Source: Fremontodendron californicum (taxonomy: Eukaryota; Streptophyta; Magnoliopsida; Malvales; Malvaceae). From it: 64,000 bases of DNA. Below are positions 1 to 8,621 of this stretch, piece by piece. Under the pieces are notes generated by a model. It made no database searches and had not been told where the DNA came from. It saw only the letters and a list, made by a program, of their open reading frames with translations. The DNA lies in NCBI GenBank assembly GCA_030761205.1, contig JAULJL010000041.1, forward strand, positions 2,118,001 through 2,182,000, given 5' to 3'. Both the position numbers and the translations under genes were made by a program. How positions within the stretch are numbered: position 1 is the first letter of the stretch; each line of letters starts with the position of its first letter.

Positions 1-40
1 CCATGTACTCATTCTCTTTCAGGCACTCGAAGAAAAAAAA

Positions 41-688
41 ATGGAAAGTACTTCATCCCAGCGCATTAAAAAAATTTGTGTCTTTGGAGGTGCTTATCCA
101 GGGAAAAATAACATATTCGCTGATGAAGCCATAAGAGTTGGAGTAATACTTGCCCAACAAAAGATCCACTTGATTTATGGAGGCGGTAGTACGGGTTTAA
201 TGGGAGCAGTCGCTACAGCAGCACACGCCGGAGGAAGTCCAGTTCTAGGAATCGTGCCAAAACTATCCACAAGTTTTTGTGGACCTACCGTGGGTAAGGA
301 AATACAAGTCTGGAGTATCCCTGAACGGATGACAATCATGTACCATTCTGCCGATGCATTCATTGCTTTACCAGGAGGTCTGGGTACATTGGAAGAAATA
401 GCTTGCGTGGCTTCTTGGTCATCTTTGGTCACAAATAAGAAACCCATTGGTTTGCTTAATATTAATGGTTATTTTAGTAATTTGCTTTCATATTTAGATA
501 ATGCTGTGGATAATGGATTCATGTTTTCAGAGGCAAGGAGAACCATAATTTCTGCTACAACCATTGAAGATTTACTTAAAAAGCTCCAAGCTTATGAGTG
601 TTTATCTGCTACGGTTGTTTCGCAAACGCTCGGAAAAAGAAAAAGAGATATGGACGAGCAAGGAGTGGATTGCACTTTGTCTTTGTGA
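41..688 (+). CDS. LOG-like cytokinin riboside 5'-monophosphate phosphoribohydrolase, retroelement cargo (copy A)
   Basis: 215 aa, the usual size for a plant LOG. LOG enzymes release active cytokinin bases from their riboside 5'-monophosphates in a single step, in cytosol and nucleus. Visible family marks are the N-terminal ICVFGG start of the Rossmann-like fold, GGGSTGLMG at residues 47-55, Arg96 in the segment that is usually MxxRK (here ERM, so the Lys is lost), and the signature PGGLGTLEE at 111-119 with its catalytic Glu. Residues 134-162 (KPIGLLNINGYFSNLL and following) also match. The tail from about residue 186 does not resemble LOG and ends with a KRKR cluster (199-202, preceded by GK) and TLSL. 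Host LOG genes have several introns; this ORF has none and sits inside a retroelement, so it is probably a captured cDNA. It differs from copy B at residues 76 (Ser/Phe), 158 (Asn/Thr) and 191 (Thr/Met). Expression and activity are unknown. Confidence 0.9.
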   Translation: MESTSSQRIKKICVFGGAYPGKNNIFADEAIRVGVILAQQKIHLIYGGGSTGLMGAVATAAHAGGSPVLGIVPKLSTSFCGPTVGKEIQVWSIPERMTIMYHSADAFIALPGGLGTLEEIACVASWSSLVTNKKPIGLLNINGYFSNLLSYLDNAVDNGFMFSEARRTIISATTIEDLLKKLQAYECLSATVVSQTLGKRKRDMDEQGVDCTLSL

Positions 689-2726
689 CATTATCTAACA
701 TTTTGCTTGTTGTGTCTCAGTTATAATAAGTGGTTAGCAACCTCTGCAGGTAATATCTCCTAAATTCTACCTTTAAAATTTGACATTTGGGACAATGTCA
801 TATTTAAGTAGGGGGTAAGGGACATATTTTGCTAATATAAAAAAAAAAAAAATTTGTTGTGTTTTAAGCCATTTAGAAGTATTCATTCTGAACAAGGTCT
901 GAGTAAGGGAGACTTGAGACATACCTTGTCAGTTTGATTTCTTCTTTTCAAAAAAAAAAAAAAAGTTTGTTGTGTTTTAAGCAATTTAGAAGTATTCATT
1001 CTGAACAAGGTCTGAGTAAGGGAGACTTGAGACATACCTTGTCAGTTTGATTTTAATCTTTTTATGTTTACTTGTTAATTTTTGTTTAGTATTTTAGGAT
1101 TATTTAGGTTGCATGAGTTTGTTTTGTTTTGAGTCTTAGTTGTTCCTATTCTTATGTTATTAGTTCTTTTCTCTTACACATGATTCTTTCATTTGGGTTA
1201 ATAGACTTACATTGAGGACAATGTAAGAATTAAGTGTGGGGGGGGAATGATTTAGGATTTCTTTTATTTTTGTCTACTATTTTTTAATTTTTATGAGTCT
1301 TTATTTTTTTTTAGTGTGTTTTAGTTCCTTTTTAATACAATGATGAGATATGAATTGCATAAGTCTAAAACAGATTTACTAGTGAGAAGATTTTCATGAG
1401 AATTGAGCTTGATATCAACCTTTTTATGAGCCAATGTTAATATGATATGTTGATTGAGAAAGAAGCATGTTTAGACTTAATCTGACTTGTATAATCATCC
1501 TTGTGAGTTTTTGAGCCTATAATGATTGATGCATTATACAAATCAATCTAATTTCTTTCTTGAGTGCTCTTATGATTACATGATTCTCTAGAACTTGCTT
1601 TAGACCTTGTTGAGACTATATTGATGCATGTGACAACATGAATATGATAGAGGCATTAGGATTTTTAGCCAGGGCCAAACAGCCATCCCTTATTGATGTT
1701 CCAAGAGAACACACCCCTAGTGAGCCAATTTGAGCCTACATTGAATAAGCTATTTATTTGGTAACCACAATTATATATTTTGAGACATATTGCAAAAGAA
1801 AAAACAAGGGATATTTTTAGTTAAAAATTTGGGTTGGAAACAAAAGATAAGTGTGGGGGAAGAAAAGAAAAGAAAAAGTCAAGAGAAAAAGAAAGGGATC
1901 ATTGTCAAATACATTCCCATATTAAAAAAAAAAAATCATCTCTTGAATTTGTGGAAAAAGAAAAAGATGTTACAAAGTTGTTTAGAATGAAGAAAAGGCC
2001 CAACATGAATATCCGGCCTAGGTGACTATGTACTTGTAAAGAGTTTTGAGAAGTTTCTTTGTATAATTTTTTTATGTCTCTAAACTTTATGAACTCTTTG
2101 GAACCTTTGTGATATCTTTATCCTTTTGTTCTTCAACCACATTACAAACCCCTTGGCCCCATTACAACCTTGATTAAAGACCTCTTGATTTATGAAGTTG
2201 CATGATCTTTTAGTGGAGAATAGGTGGACAAGCAAGCATATGGTAGAAGTGTTTTCATGAGATTGATTGAGTGTAAACACGTTACCACTACTTTAAAGAG
2301 TGAAAATCAAGAGAGTATCCCATGTGAGAAGTTGAGATTAAGTTTGAATATGCACTATTTTGATTGAAATATGTTATGTTAATATTGGCTTAACTCAAAC
2401 TATTTACATTCAAGCAAGATTTTTTGTGAATTTCTTTAAGCTATTGATTAGTTTTTAAGACTTGTCCAATGATTATCTCAAATTTATATTGGAAGGATTA
2501 GTTATAATTATTATTTTTAGTTTTTTTTATGTTTTCAATGTTTGTGGGTATCATCCTAGTAAACCCTCACGAGACTAAACTCGTCCACTAGGGACACCTA
2601 GGGGTTTAAAGGCTTGTGTCACATGCTAAGTGCCACCGTGATTTCCTACGAAAATGGATTAGATTAGATTTTCTTATTTTTATTGAGTCGTTGCTAGGGA
2701 CTAGCAACAATCTAAGTGTGGGGGTG
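689..2726 (+). other. Non-coding 3' internal region of element A
   Basis: AT-rich sequence with stops in all frames. It contains homopolymer A runs, the direct duplication near 845-1053, a motif at about 1190-1256 (ACATTGAGGACAATGTAA followed by TAAGTGTGGGGGGGG) that also occurs at 6789-6830 in B, and a second TAAGTGTGGGGGA tract near 1848. Short ORFs around 1790-2025 are Lys/Glu-rich low complexity and are not genes. Confidence 0.75.
2713..2726 (+). promoter_or_regulatory. Polypurine tract (plus-strand primer) of element A
   Basis: TAAGTGTGGGGGTG lies directly against the TG that opens the LTR at 2727. The same tract precedes the 3' LTR of B. Athila/Tat-type elements typically have an AGTGTGGGGGT tract here. 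Confidence 0.7.
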
Positions 2727-3056
2727 TGATAACTCGTATAATTATATAGTTTTTAGTTATGTTTTATTATTGTTTTGTGTCAAATACGAGTTATTATTGT
2801 TTAGTCTAATTGTGTTTATGATCTTTTATATTTTTATGTAATTTGGTGTTTTTCACAAGTTTCTTTGAGTGATTTCAGATTACTAGAAATAAGGGCAAAT
2901 CCAGTTCAGTTCCAGTTCCGACACCTTTTGCCATATCAGCTATATCTGGAGTTTCACTGAAGCAATAAGGCTGAAATTTTAACCGTGCAAAGTTAAGAGG
3001 CATATCTATCTTTTTCATGTTTTACACTTCTTGAAACGGAGTCGTTTTCCCTAGCG

Positions 3057-3450
3057 AAATCAACCATCAAGTTGGCTGATGTGCAATGACGTCTGTCCTG
3101 AGCAGTTTTCGCATTTTGACCATATCGTCCGATACACATCAGCAAATGAGCTGATTCCAACGGCTGTGGATCACTAACTGATAGGGGAACATTTGTCTAG
3201 AAGACCATGTGATCAGATAAAGCCTCCAATATTGAAGAAATCGACCATCAAGTTGGCTGATGTGCAATGATGTCTGTGCTGACCTGTTTTCGTATTTTGC
3301 CCATATCTTCTTCTCCACATCAGCAAATGAGCTGATTCCAACGGCTATGAATCAGTAACTCATAGGGAAACATTTTTCTAGAAGACCATGTGATCAGATC
3401 AGGCCTCCAAGATTGACAAAATCGACCATCACGTTGGCTGATCAAAATGG
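3057..3450 (+). repeat. 181-bp tandem repeats in LTR U3
   Basis: Two units start at 3057 and 3238 and a third broken one near 3418. Each has CCATCAAGTTGGCTGATG and CATCAGCAAATGAGCTGA. The first unit carries TGACGTC, a bZIP-type core; the second is changed to TGATGTC here but keeps TGACGTC in the 3' LTR of B. Position upstream of the TATA box suggests an enhancer-like role (inference). Confidence 0.75.
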
Positions 3451-3553
3451 TCATACAATATGACGAAAATTGTTAGAAAAATGCACCCACCTATTATACC
3501 TACCTTTGAAATTTGTAAAGCTTGTCTCTTGTCATTTAGCCCTCCAAAATGTG

Positions 3554-3562
3554 TATAAATAG
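3554..3562 (+). promoter_or_regulatory. LTR core promoter TATA box
   Basis: TATAAATAG in a GC-richer context (followed by AGGGCC). The same sequence is at 11237-11245 in the 3' LTR of B. Transcription would start roughly 25-35 bp downstream, which sets the U3/R border (inference). Confidence 0.65.
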
Positions 3563-4433
3563 AGGGCCTTGGATGATTGTAGAGGATCATATTGTACATT
3601 GGTAGGATATTAGCCATTGTAATAAAATTCTCTAAGTTTTCTTCCTCTTTCTTTTCTCTAGTTTTCTTTTTCTTTAGAAAGAGCAAGAGGTTGGATAATT
3701 AATATTCTTCTTCTTCTTCTTTCTTTCTTTTATTTTCTTCTTAGATTCTATTTAATTTTATGTTTATAATGCCTATGCTAGGCTAAACTTCTATTTGGTT
3801 AAGGGTGATTTCAAAGCCCTAGACATGTTTTGTGATTGATTTTCAGATTCTATCTATCATTAATTTTCTATCAAAGTTGCTTATGTTCTTCTACAAGAAT
3901 TGTTCATGATGTTGTCTAGATTTATTTAGGTGTACAACTAGATAGATCTTGATAATTATCTATTGCTAGTTTAGGAGTCTTGATCCGTGTAATTGTCTTG
4001 ATTTCCTATTCATAAGTGGCAATTTGTGATTAATGATTATGGTCAAGTTTTCAATAATTGCAAAGTGGAACATAACCTAAGTTGAACAATCCGAGCTTAT
4101 GTGTTTGTTGCTTAGATCAACCTATCTTTCTCATCATAAAGCTGCCATTAAATTGAATTTAGAGAGCTTATTCTAGGTTGTTTAATGGTTAGAGATTAAA
4201 TAGAGAGCTTGTTCTATTTAACGACAAACTAAGGAAAGATTGGGGTAACAGAGCTTGTTGTTATCTACGGTTGTTAACTTTGATAGTTGGTTGATATTGA
4301 TAGATCTGAAATTGATTCTTAATGATGTCTAGTGGTGGAGAATGAAACCTTAACCATATTTTTCATACTTGATTCTTCTTACTTACTTGTTTTCTTACTT
4401 TTCTAGTTTGCTTATTTTTAAAAGTATATTTAT

Positions 4434-4585
4434 TTTTATTGGCTGGTTATACCGCCTAATTTGTATATTAACTTTGTTTTATTTTTATTGGCTGGTTATA
4501 CCGCCTAATTTAGTATATATATTTTTATTGGCTGGTTATACCGCCTAATTTAGTATATATATTTTTATTGGCTGGTTATACCGCC
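4434..4585 (+). repeat. Minisatellite in LTR
   Basis: Four units built on TTGGCTGGTTATACCGCC separated by AT-rich spacers (TAATTTAGTATATATA). There are three units in the truncated 5' LTR of B (about 5243-5333) and four in its 3' LTR (about 12100-12243). Unit number and spacer type explain most of the length difference between the LTR 3' parts. Confidence 0.85.
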
Positions 4586-4789
4586 TTGCATCTTATTCTT
4601 ATTATTTACTTTAGTTTAAATCTGATTTCAAAAACCCCTTTTCTTTTATTGTTCTTGAATTTAAGTTTTAAACTATCAACTTATAAACTAAAACCCAATC
4701 CCTGAGGACTCGACCCTTGCTAACTACTATACTTACAATTGATCTTTTTAGTGCAAGGTTAAATAAGATACACTCTTTTGGGTGCATCA

Positions 4790-5537
4790 GTGTAATTGTC
4801 TTGATTTCCTATTCATAAGTGGCAATTTGTGATTAATGATTATGGTCAAGTTTTCAATAATTGCAAAGTGGAACATAACCTAAGTTGAACAATCCGAGCT
4901 TATGTGTTTGTTGCTTAGATCAACCTATCTTTCTCATCATAAAGCTGCCATTAAATTGAATTTAGAGAGCTTATTCTAGGTTGTTTAATGGTTAGAGATT
5001 AAATAGAGAGCTTGTTCTATTTAACGACAAACTAAGGAAAGATTGGGATAACAGAGCTTGTTGTTATCTACGGTTGTTAACTTTGATAGTTGGTTGATAT
5101 TGATAGATCTGAAATTGATTCTTAATGATGTCTAGTGGTGGAGAATGAAACCTTAACCATATTTTTCATATTTGATTCTTCTTACTTACTTGTTTTCTTA
5201 CTTTTCTAGTTTGCTTATTTTTAAAAGTATATTTATTTTTATTGGCTGGTTATACCGCCTAATTTAGTATATATATTGGCTGGTTATACCGCCTAATTTA
5301 GTATATATATTTTTATTGGCTGGTTATACCGCCTTGCATCTTATTCTTATTATTTACTTTAGTTTAAATCTGGCTTCAAAAACCCCTTTTCTTTTATTGT
5401 TCTTGAATTTAAGTTTTAAACTATTAACTTATAAACTAAAACCCAATCCCTGAGGACTCGACCCTTGCTAACTACTATACTTACAATTTATCTTTTTAGT
5501 GCAAGGTTAAATAAGATACACTCTTTTGGGTGCATCA
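4790..5537 (+). repeat. Truncated 5' LTR of element B (last 748 bp only)
   Basis: Starts abruptly at GTGTAATTGTC, which corresponds to 3987 in the LTR of A, and runs to the CA at 5537. It shares five diagnostic bases with the 3' LTR of B against the LTR of A: GATTGGGATAAC, CATATTTGATTC, CTGGCTTC, CTATTAAC and CAATTTATC. The U3 promoter part is missing, so B cannot start transcription from its own 5' LTR and would have to use the LTR of A directly upstream. Confidence 0.85.
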
Positions 5538-5543
5538 AATTTT

Positions 5544-5561
5544 TGGCGCCGTTGCCGGGGA
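5544..5561 (+). promoter_or_regulatory. Primer-binding site, tRNA-Asp
   Basis: TGGCGCCGTTGCCGGGGA is complementary to the 3' end of plant tRNA-Asp and lies 6 bp after the LTR end. tRNA-Asp priming is a mark of Athila/Tat-lineage Ty3 elements. Confidence 0.92.
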
Positions 5562-5676
5562 TTGCTTTCTTTAGTTTATTTGTTACTTGGTTTATTCTTA
5601 TTTTCAGTTCTAATTAGTTTTATGTTCTTGTACATACAAGTTTTTCTTTTCAAATTTAAAAAAAAAAAAAAAAACA

Positions 5677-6564
5677 ATGGAATTGAGCAATCTAACACTT
5701 GAAGAGTTGGTGGCATACATGAACATGGAGAATCAACAAGCCAAACTCACCTCCCCAGTTCAACAATTGGCCATGGGAGGATGTCAAGGCTATCAAGTGT
5801 TCCAAGACCAACAGTATGATCATTACTCAAACACTTACCATGAGGGATGGTGGGATCATACTAATTATGGCTACTCGAAAAATTACCAAGAAGTAGATCC
5901 TTATGCCAATTACACTCATCCATCTAGCTTCAATCAATCATGGTCTCAAGAACCAGATCTTTTTCAACCACCACATATGACTCAAAACTCAGGTACTTCT
6001 TTAGAAGATCTTGTCTATTCTCTTGTTACTGATTCTTTGCAATTTCAACAGGAAACAAGGGCAAGCATCCAGAGTTTGGAAAAGCAAATGAGCCAATTGG
6101 CTAGTAGTATGGTGGGATGGGTAGCACAAAGATCTGAAGAACTCCCAGCCCAAACGATGGTTAACCCAAAGGAGAATGCTACTATTGTGACCTTGAAGAA
6201 TGAGGAACAAGATGAGGATGAAACAAAATTAGAGATGGATTCTATTCTTGAGGATAATGAAGCCAAAGATCCAAATAAGAGTATTTCGGCACCTGAGGTA
6301 ACGTTTAAGGTTTCACTTTTTACTAATGTTTCTTCTCCACCTTTTCCTAGTAGAATTGCAAAGTTCAAGGAGGTCATTCAACAAGTATCAAAATATGCTC
6401 CATTCCTCGATGACATATGCACCACAAAGGATGATGGAATAATACTTGTAATGGAGAATGCATCCACTGTTGTGCAAAGAAAGCTTCCTCTCAAACGCAT
6501 AAATTTGGGAAATTTCATGTATGAGCCTGACAAGCCTAAAATGCCAAGAAGGGGTGTTGGTTAG
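5677..6564 (+). CDS. Truncated gag-like protein of element B
   Basis: 295 aa. The N-terminal 100 residues are Gln/Tyr/Asn-rich (several YxN and HxSSF-like segments) and lack the classical gag matrix/capsid fold I would expect. Residues about 112-145 form a helical segment (SLEKQMSQLASSM) like the end of Athila gag. The part from about 218 (SSPPFPSRIAKFKEVIQQ, then KYAPFLDDICTTK) matches the linker that precedes protease in Athila-type gag-pol. The frame stops just after this, with no CCHC knuckle and no protease. It may help RNA packaging or be a relic; the open 295 codons favour recent constraint or youth. It starts 115 bp after the primer-binding site. Confidence 0.75.
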   Translation: MELSNLTLEELVAYMNMENQQAKLTSPVQQLAMGGCQGYQVFQDQQYDHYSNTYHEGWWDHTNYGYSKNYQEVDPYANYTHPSSFNQSWSQEPDLFQPPHMTQNSGTSLEDLVYSLVTDSLQFQQETRASIQSLEKQMSQLASSMVGWVAQRSEELPAQTMVNPKENATIVTLKNEEQDEDETKLEMDSILEDNEAKDPNKSISAPEVTFKVSLFTNVSSPPFPSRIAKFKEVIQQVSKYAPFLDDICTTKDDGIILVMENASTVVQRKLPLKRINLGNFMYEPDKPKMPRRGVG

Positions 6565-7075
6565 GTTCAAAACACTAAATCAAGTGCTAATTGGGGGAGG
6601 CAGCCTAATTAGTGAAAGCATTGCCAAAACTGCCATCCTCAGATTTGCTCTCTTTTTCTTTATCTTTTTCTTATGTTTCTTTGCTAATTGTGTTTAGTGT
6701 TTCTAAGTTCATTTAGGCTGCATAAGTTTATTTTGTTTATTAGTTCTTTTCACTTACACATGATTCTTTCATTTGGGGGATAATAGCATTACATTGAGGA
6801 CAATGTAAAAATTATGTGTGGGGGGAAGAATTTAGGATTTTATTTAGAGTGTTTTGTTTTTGAGTATTTTTATGTTGTTTTTTTTTTCTGATCCTGGTTT
6901 TGAAAATAACTAGATGTAAATATAATTTTTAATTTTTTTACCCCGGTTAAATGGCGGATAACGGTACTCCGTGATTATTTAAATCGGTTCCATCAGCTAC
7001 CCACAAAACTGATATTGTATATAAATTTCTCTTCCAATTTCTCTTTCAATTTTTTTCATTTTTTTTCTTTTCAGG
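6565..7075 (+). other. Post-gag spacer and putative promoter/acceptor region upstream of the Cys-rich ORF
   Basis: 6660-6840 resembles 1080-1260 of element A, including the ACATTGAGGACAATGTAA and GTGTGGGGGG block. From about 6890 the sequence changes character. It has a TATA-like box (TATATAAAT, 7018-7026) and a long pyrimidine stretch ending TTTTCTTTTCAG at 7074, just before the ATG at 7076. The pyrimidine stretch could be a 3' splice site for a spliced retroelement mRNA (inference). Confidence 0.5.
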
Positions 7076-7546
7076 ATGGATGATATTCTCACAAGATTGC
7101 AGAAACGATTTCCTCCTTTTCCTCGAAATATTTTACTGAAGCTTTACCAAGTTCGTTTCGAAAGATTAAGAATGCTTATGCAGAAAGGGATTCCTGGAGA
7201 CATACGTTGGATAATTGAAGCCAAGGTACGTGAAGATGAATATCTTCCTGTTTTGGATTTACCAGGTACAGGTAAAAGCACTTTTGCAAAGAAGCGACGA
7301 GCAAAGCGCATGAGTTCAAATTGCCACAAATGTGCACGATGGACGTGTAACGGTAAATGTCGTTCAATTGGGATTCCGTCCTCTAATCGAGATGATAAAA
7401 TTGAATTCATTAAGGATGGACTGAGTAAGGAGAATTTGGGTAATATCCAACTTTCTCTTGAGACGCATCCTAGTGGAGACGTACAAAGAGAAATTCTTGA
7501 TTTATGGCCCAATTCCAAAGGGAATGGCAACATCTTGGGAATCTGA
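7076..7546 (+). CDS. Basic cysteine-rich ORF of unknown function in the captured cassette
   Basis: 156 aa. Residues 1-45 are predicted helical and basic. At about 66-79 there is a GKSTFAKKRRAKR cluster, followed directly by CHKCARWTCNGKC (C-x2-C-x4-C-x3-C), a plausible small zinc-binding module. A basic run followed by a Cys cluster is the general layout of the small nucleic-acid-binding proteins of carlaviruses and their relatives, but the metal-ligand spacing differs and I cannot confirm homology. Another frame stays open past the stop to about 7622 and is also Cys-containing, so the ORF may be cut short by a small frameshift. It could equally be a captured host gene fragment. TATA-like and acceptor-like sequences lie directly upstream. 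No equivalent is visible for element A, which starts downstream of this position. Confidence 0.45.
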   Translation: MDDILTRLQKRFPPFPRNILLKLYQVRFERLRMLMQKGIPGDIRWIIEAKVREDEYLPVLDLPGTGKSTFAKKRRAKRMSSNCHKCARWTCNGKCRSIGIPSSNRDDKIEFIKDGLSKENLGNIQLSLETHPSGDVQREILDLWPNSKGNGNILGI

Positions 7547-7973
7547 TGTTAAAAGACCCTGTTTGCCAGCTTGTAAGAAAACTGGATGGGAAGCATATCC
7601 TCGACTCATAGAAGGCGTTTAAGCCGTTTCTGGACGTAAAACCAGAGGAAGATGTGAGCCACAATCACAACTACAATAAATAACTTCTCAGCTTTTGGTT
7701 TGATTTACAATAACTTCATTTCGGTTTAATTTACGTGTTGTTCGATTTGTGTAATTATTCTCATTTTTTTTATTTGTCTTTTACGGTTGCTTTTTCTTCT
7801 CTTTTTGATTTTCTTCCTGAAATCACGCAAAAATCTTTTGTTAGGTTAACATTTTCTTCTGACAGGTCAGATACACTTTCGGCGACATTATTACTCTTGT
7901 CTGATTCACTACTGAGTCCTCTATATATTACACCATGTACTCATTCTCTTTCAGGCACTCGAAGAAAAAAAAA
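7547..7973 (+). promoter_or_regulatory. Spacer between the cassette ORFs with TATA-like box and 3' splice-site-like sequence before LOG
   Basis: Non-coding and T-rich. A TATA-like box (TATATATTA, 7922-7930) lies about 45 bp before the LOG ATG at 7974, and TTCTCTTTCAG ends about 20 bp before that ATG. The same combination precedes the other cassette ORF. An in-frame upstream ATG (7935) would add 13 residues; I prefer 7974 because it matches copy A and because the LOG fold starts soon after it. Confidence 0.45.
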
Positions 7974-8621
7974 ATGGAAAGTACTTCATCCCAGCGCATT
8001 AAAAAAATTTGTGTCTTTGGAGGTGCTTATCCAGGGAAAAATAACATATTCGCTGATGAAGCCATAAGAGTTGGAGTAATACTTGCCCAACAAAAGATCC
8101 ACTTGATTTATGGAGGCGGTAGTACGGGTTTAATGGGAGCAGTCGCTACAGCAGCACACGCCGGAGGAAGTCCAGTTCTAGGAATCGTGCCAAAACTATT
8201 CACAAGTTTTTGTGGACCTACCGTGGGTAAGGAAATACAAGTCTGGAGTATCCCTGAACGGATGACAATCATGTACCATTCTGCCGATGCATTCATTGCT
8301 CTACCAGGAGGTCTGGGTACATTGGAAGAAATAGCTTGCGTGGCTTCTTGGTCATCTTTGGTCACAAATAAGAAACCCATTGGTTTGCTTAATATTAATG
8401 GTTATTTTAGTAATTTGCTTTCATATTTAGATAATGCTGTGGATACTGGATTCATGTTTTCAGAGGCAAGGAGAACCATAATTTCTGCTACAACCATTGA
8501 AGATTTACTCAAAAAGCTCCAAGCTTATGAGTGTTTATCTGCTATGGTTGTTTCGCAAACGCTCGGAAAAAGAAAAAGAGATATGGACGAGCAAGGAGTG
8601 GATTGCACTTTGTCTTTGTGA
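7974..8621 (+). CDS. LOG-like cytokinin riboside 5'-monophosphate phosphoribohydrolase, retroelement cargo (copy B)
   Basis: 215 aa, intact and intronless, with the same motifs as copy A: GGGSTGLMG (47-55), Arg96 and PGGLGTLEE (111-119). Against copy A I count five base differences in the ORF: three change residues (76, 158, 191) and two are silent. None touches the signature motifs. The unusual tail with KRKR and terminal TLSL is identical. It would be expressed, if at all, from the TATA-like region at 7922-7930 or by splicing of an LTR transcript. Confidence 0.9.
   Translation: MESTSSQRIKKICVFGGAYPGKNNIFADEAIRVGVILAQQKIHLIYGGGSTGLMGAVATAAHAGGSPVLGIVPKLFTSFCGPTVGKEIQVWSIPERMTIMYHSADAFIALPGGLGTLEEIACVASWSSLVTNKKPIGLLNINGYFSNLLSYLDNAVDTGFMFSEARRTIISATTIEDLLKKLQAYECLSAMVVSQTLGKRKRDMDEQGVDCTLSL

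Larger units (their letters stand above)
1..4789 (+). mobile_element. Element A: 3' part of a non-autonomous Athila/Tat-like LTR retrotransposon carrying a LOG gene
   Basis: Window position 1 aligns with 7933 in element B, and the similarity continues through the LOG gene, about 2 kb of non-coding 3' internal sequence, a purine-rich tract ending at 2726 and a full LTR (2727-4789). The 5' half of A lies outside the window. Between 689 and 2726 no frame codes for protease, reverse transcriptase, RNase H or integrase. A has a tandem duplication of about 113 bp (about 845-1053) and a 1060-1290 segment that B lacks at the same place. Lineage is inferred from the shared LTR, the tRNA-Asp primer site and gag-like ORF in B, and the GTGTGGGGG tracts. 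Confidence 0.85.
2727..4789 (+). repeat. 3' LTR of element A (2063 bp)
   Basis: Begins TGATAACTCG and ends GGGTGCATCA (TG...CA ends). It aligns along its whole length with 10410-12446. U3 has about 2.2 copies of a 181-bp repeat (3057-3237, 3238-3418, then a remnant), each with GGCTGATGTGCAATGA, followed by a strong TATA box (TATAAATAG, 3554-3562). The 3' part carries a minisatellite of about 40 bp at 4434-4585 (TTGGCTGGTTATACCGCC). Five base differences in its 3' part separate it from both LTRs of B, so it belongs to A and not to the element it touches. Confidence 0.88.

Noticed and set aside
41..688. LOG ORF as an ordinary host gene
   Set aside because: It has no introns, lies inside a retroelement between LTRs, and an equivalent sits in the same place in the neighbouring element.
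1790..2025. Lys/Glu-rich ORFs
   Set aside because: Low-complexity A/G-rich sequence that is not kept as an open frame in element B.
2727..5537. One LTR shared by two tandem elements
   Set aside because: A full LTR plus a partial LTR are present, and diagnostic bases assign them to different elements.
41..8621. LOG cargo acquired from bacteria
   Set aside because: Base composition and codon use look like the surrounding plant DNA, and the sequence fits plant LOGs. Nothing specific points to a bacterial source.
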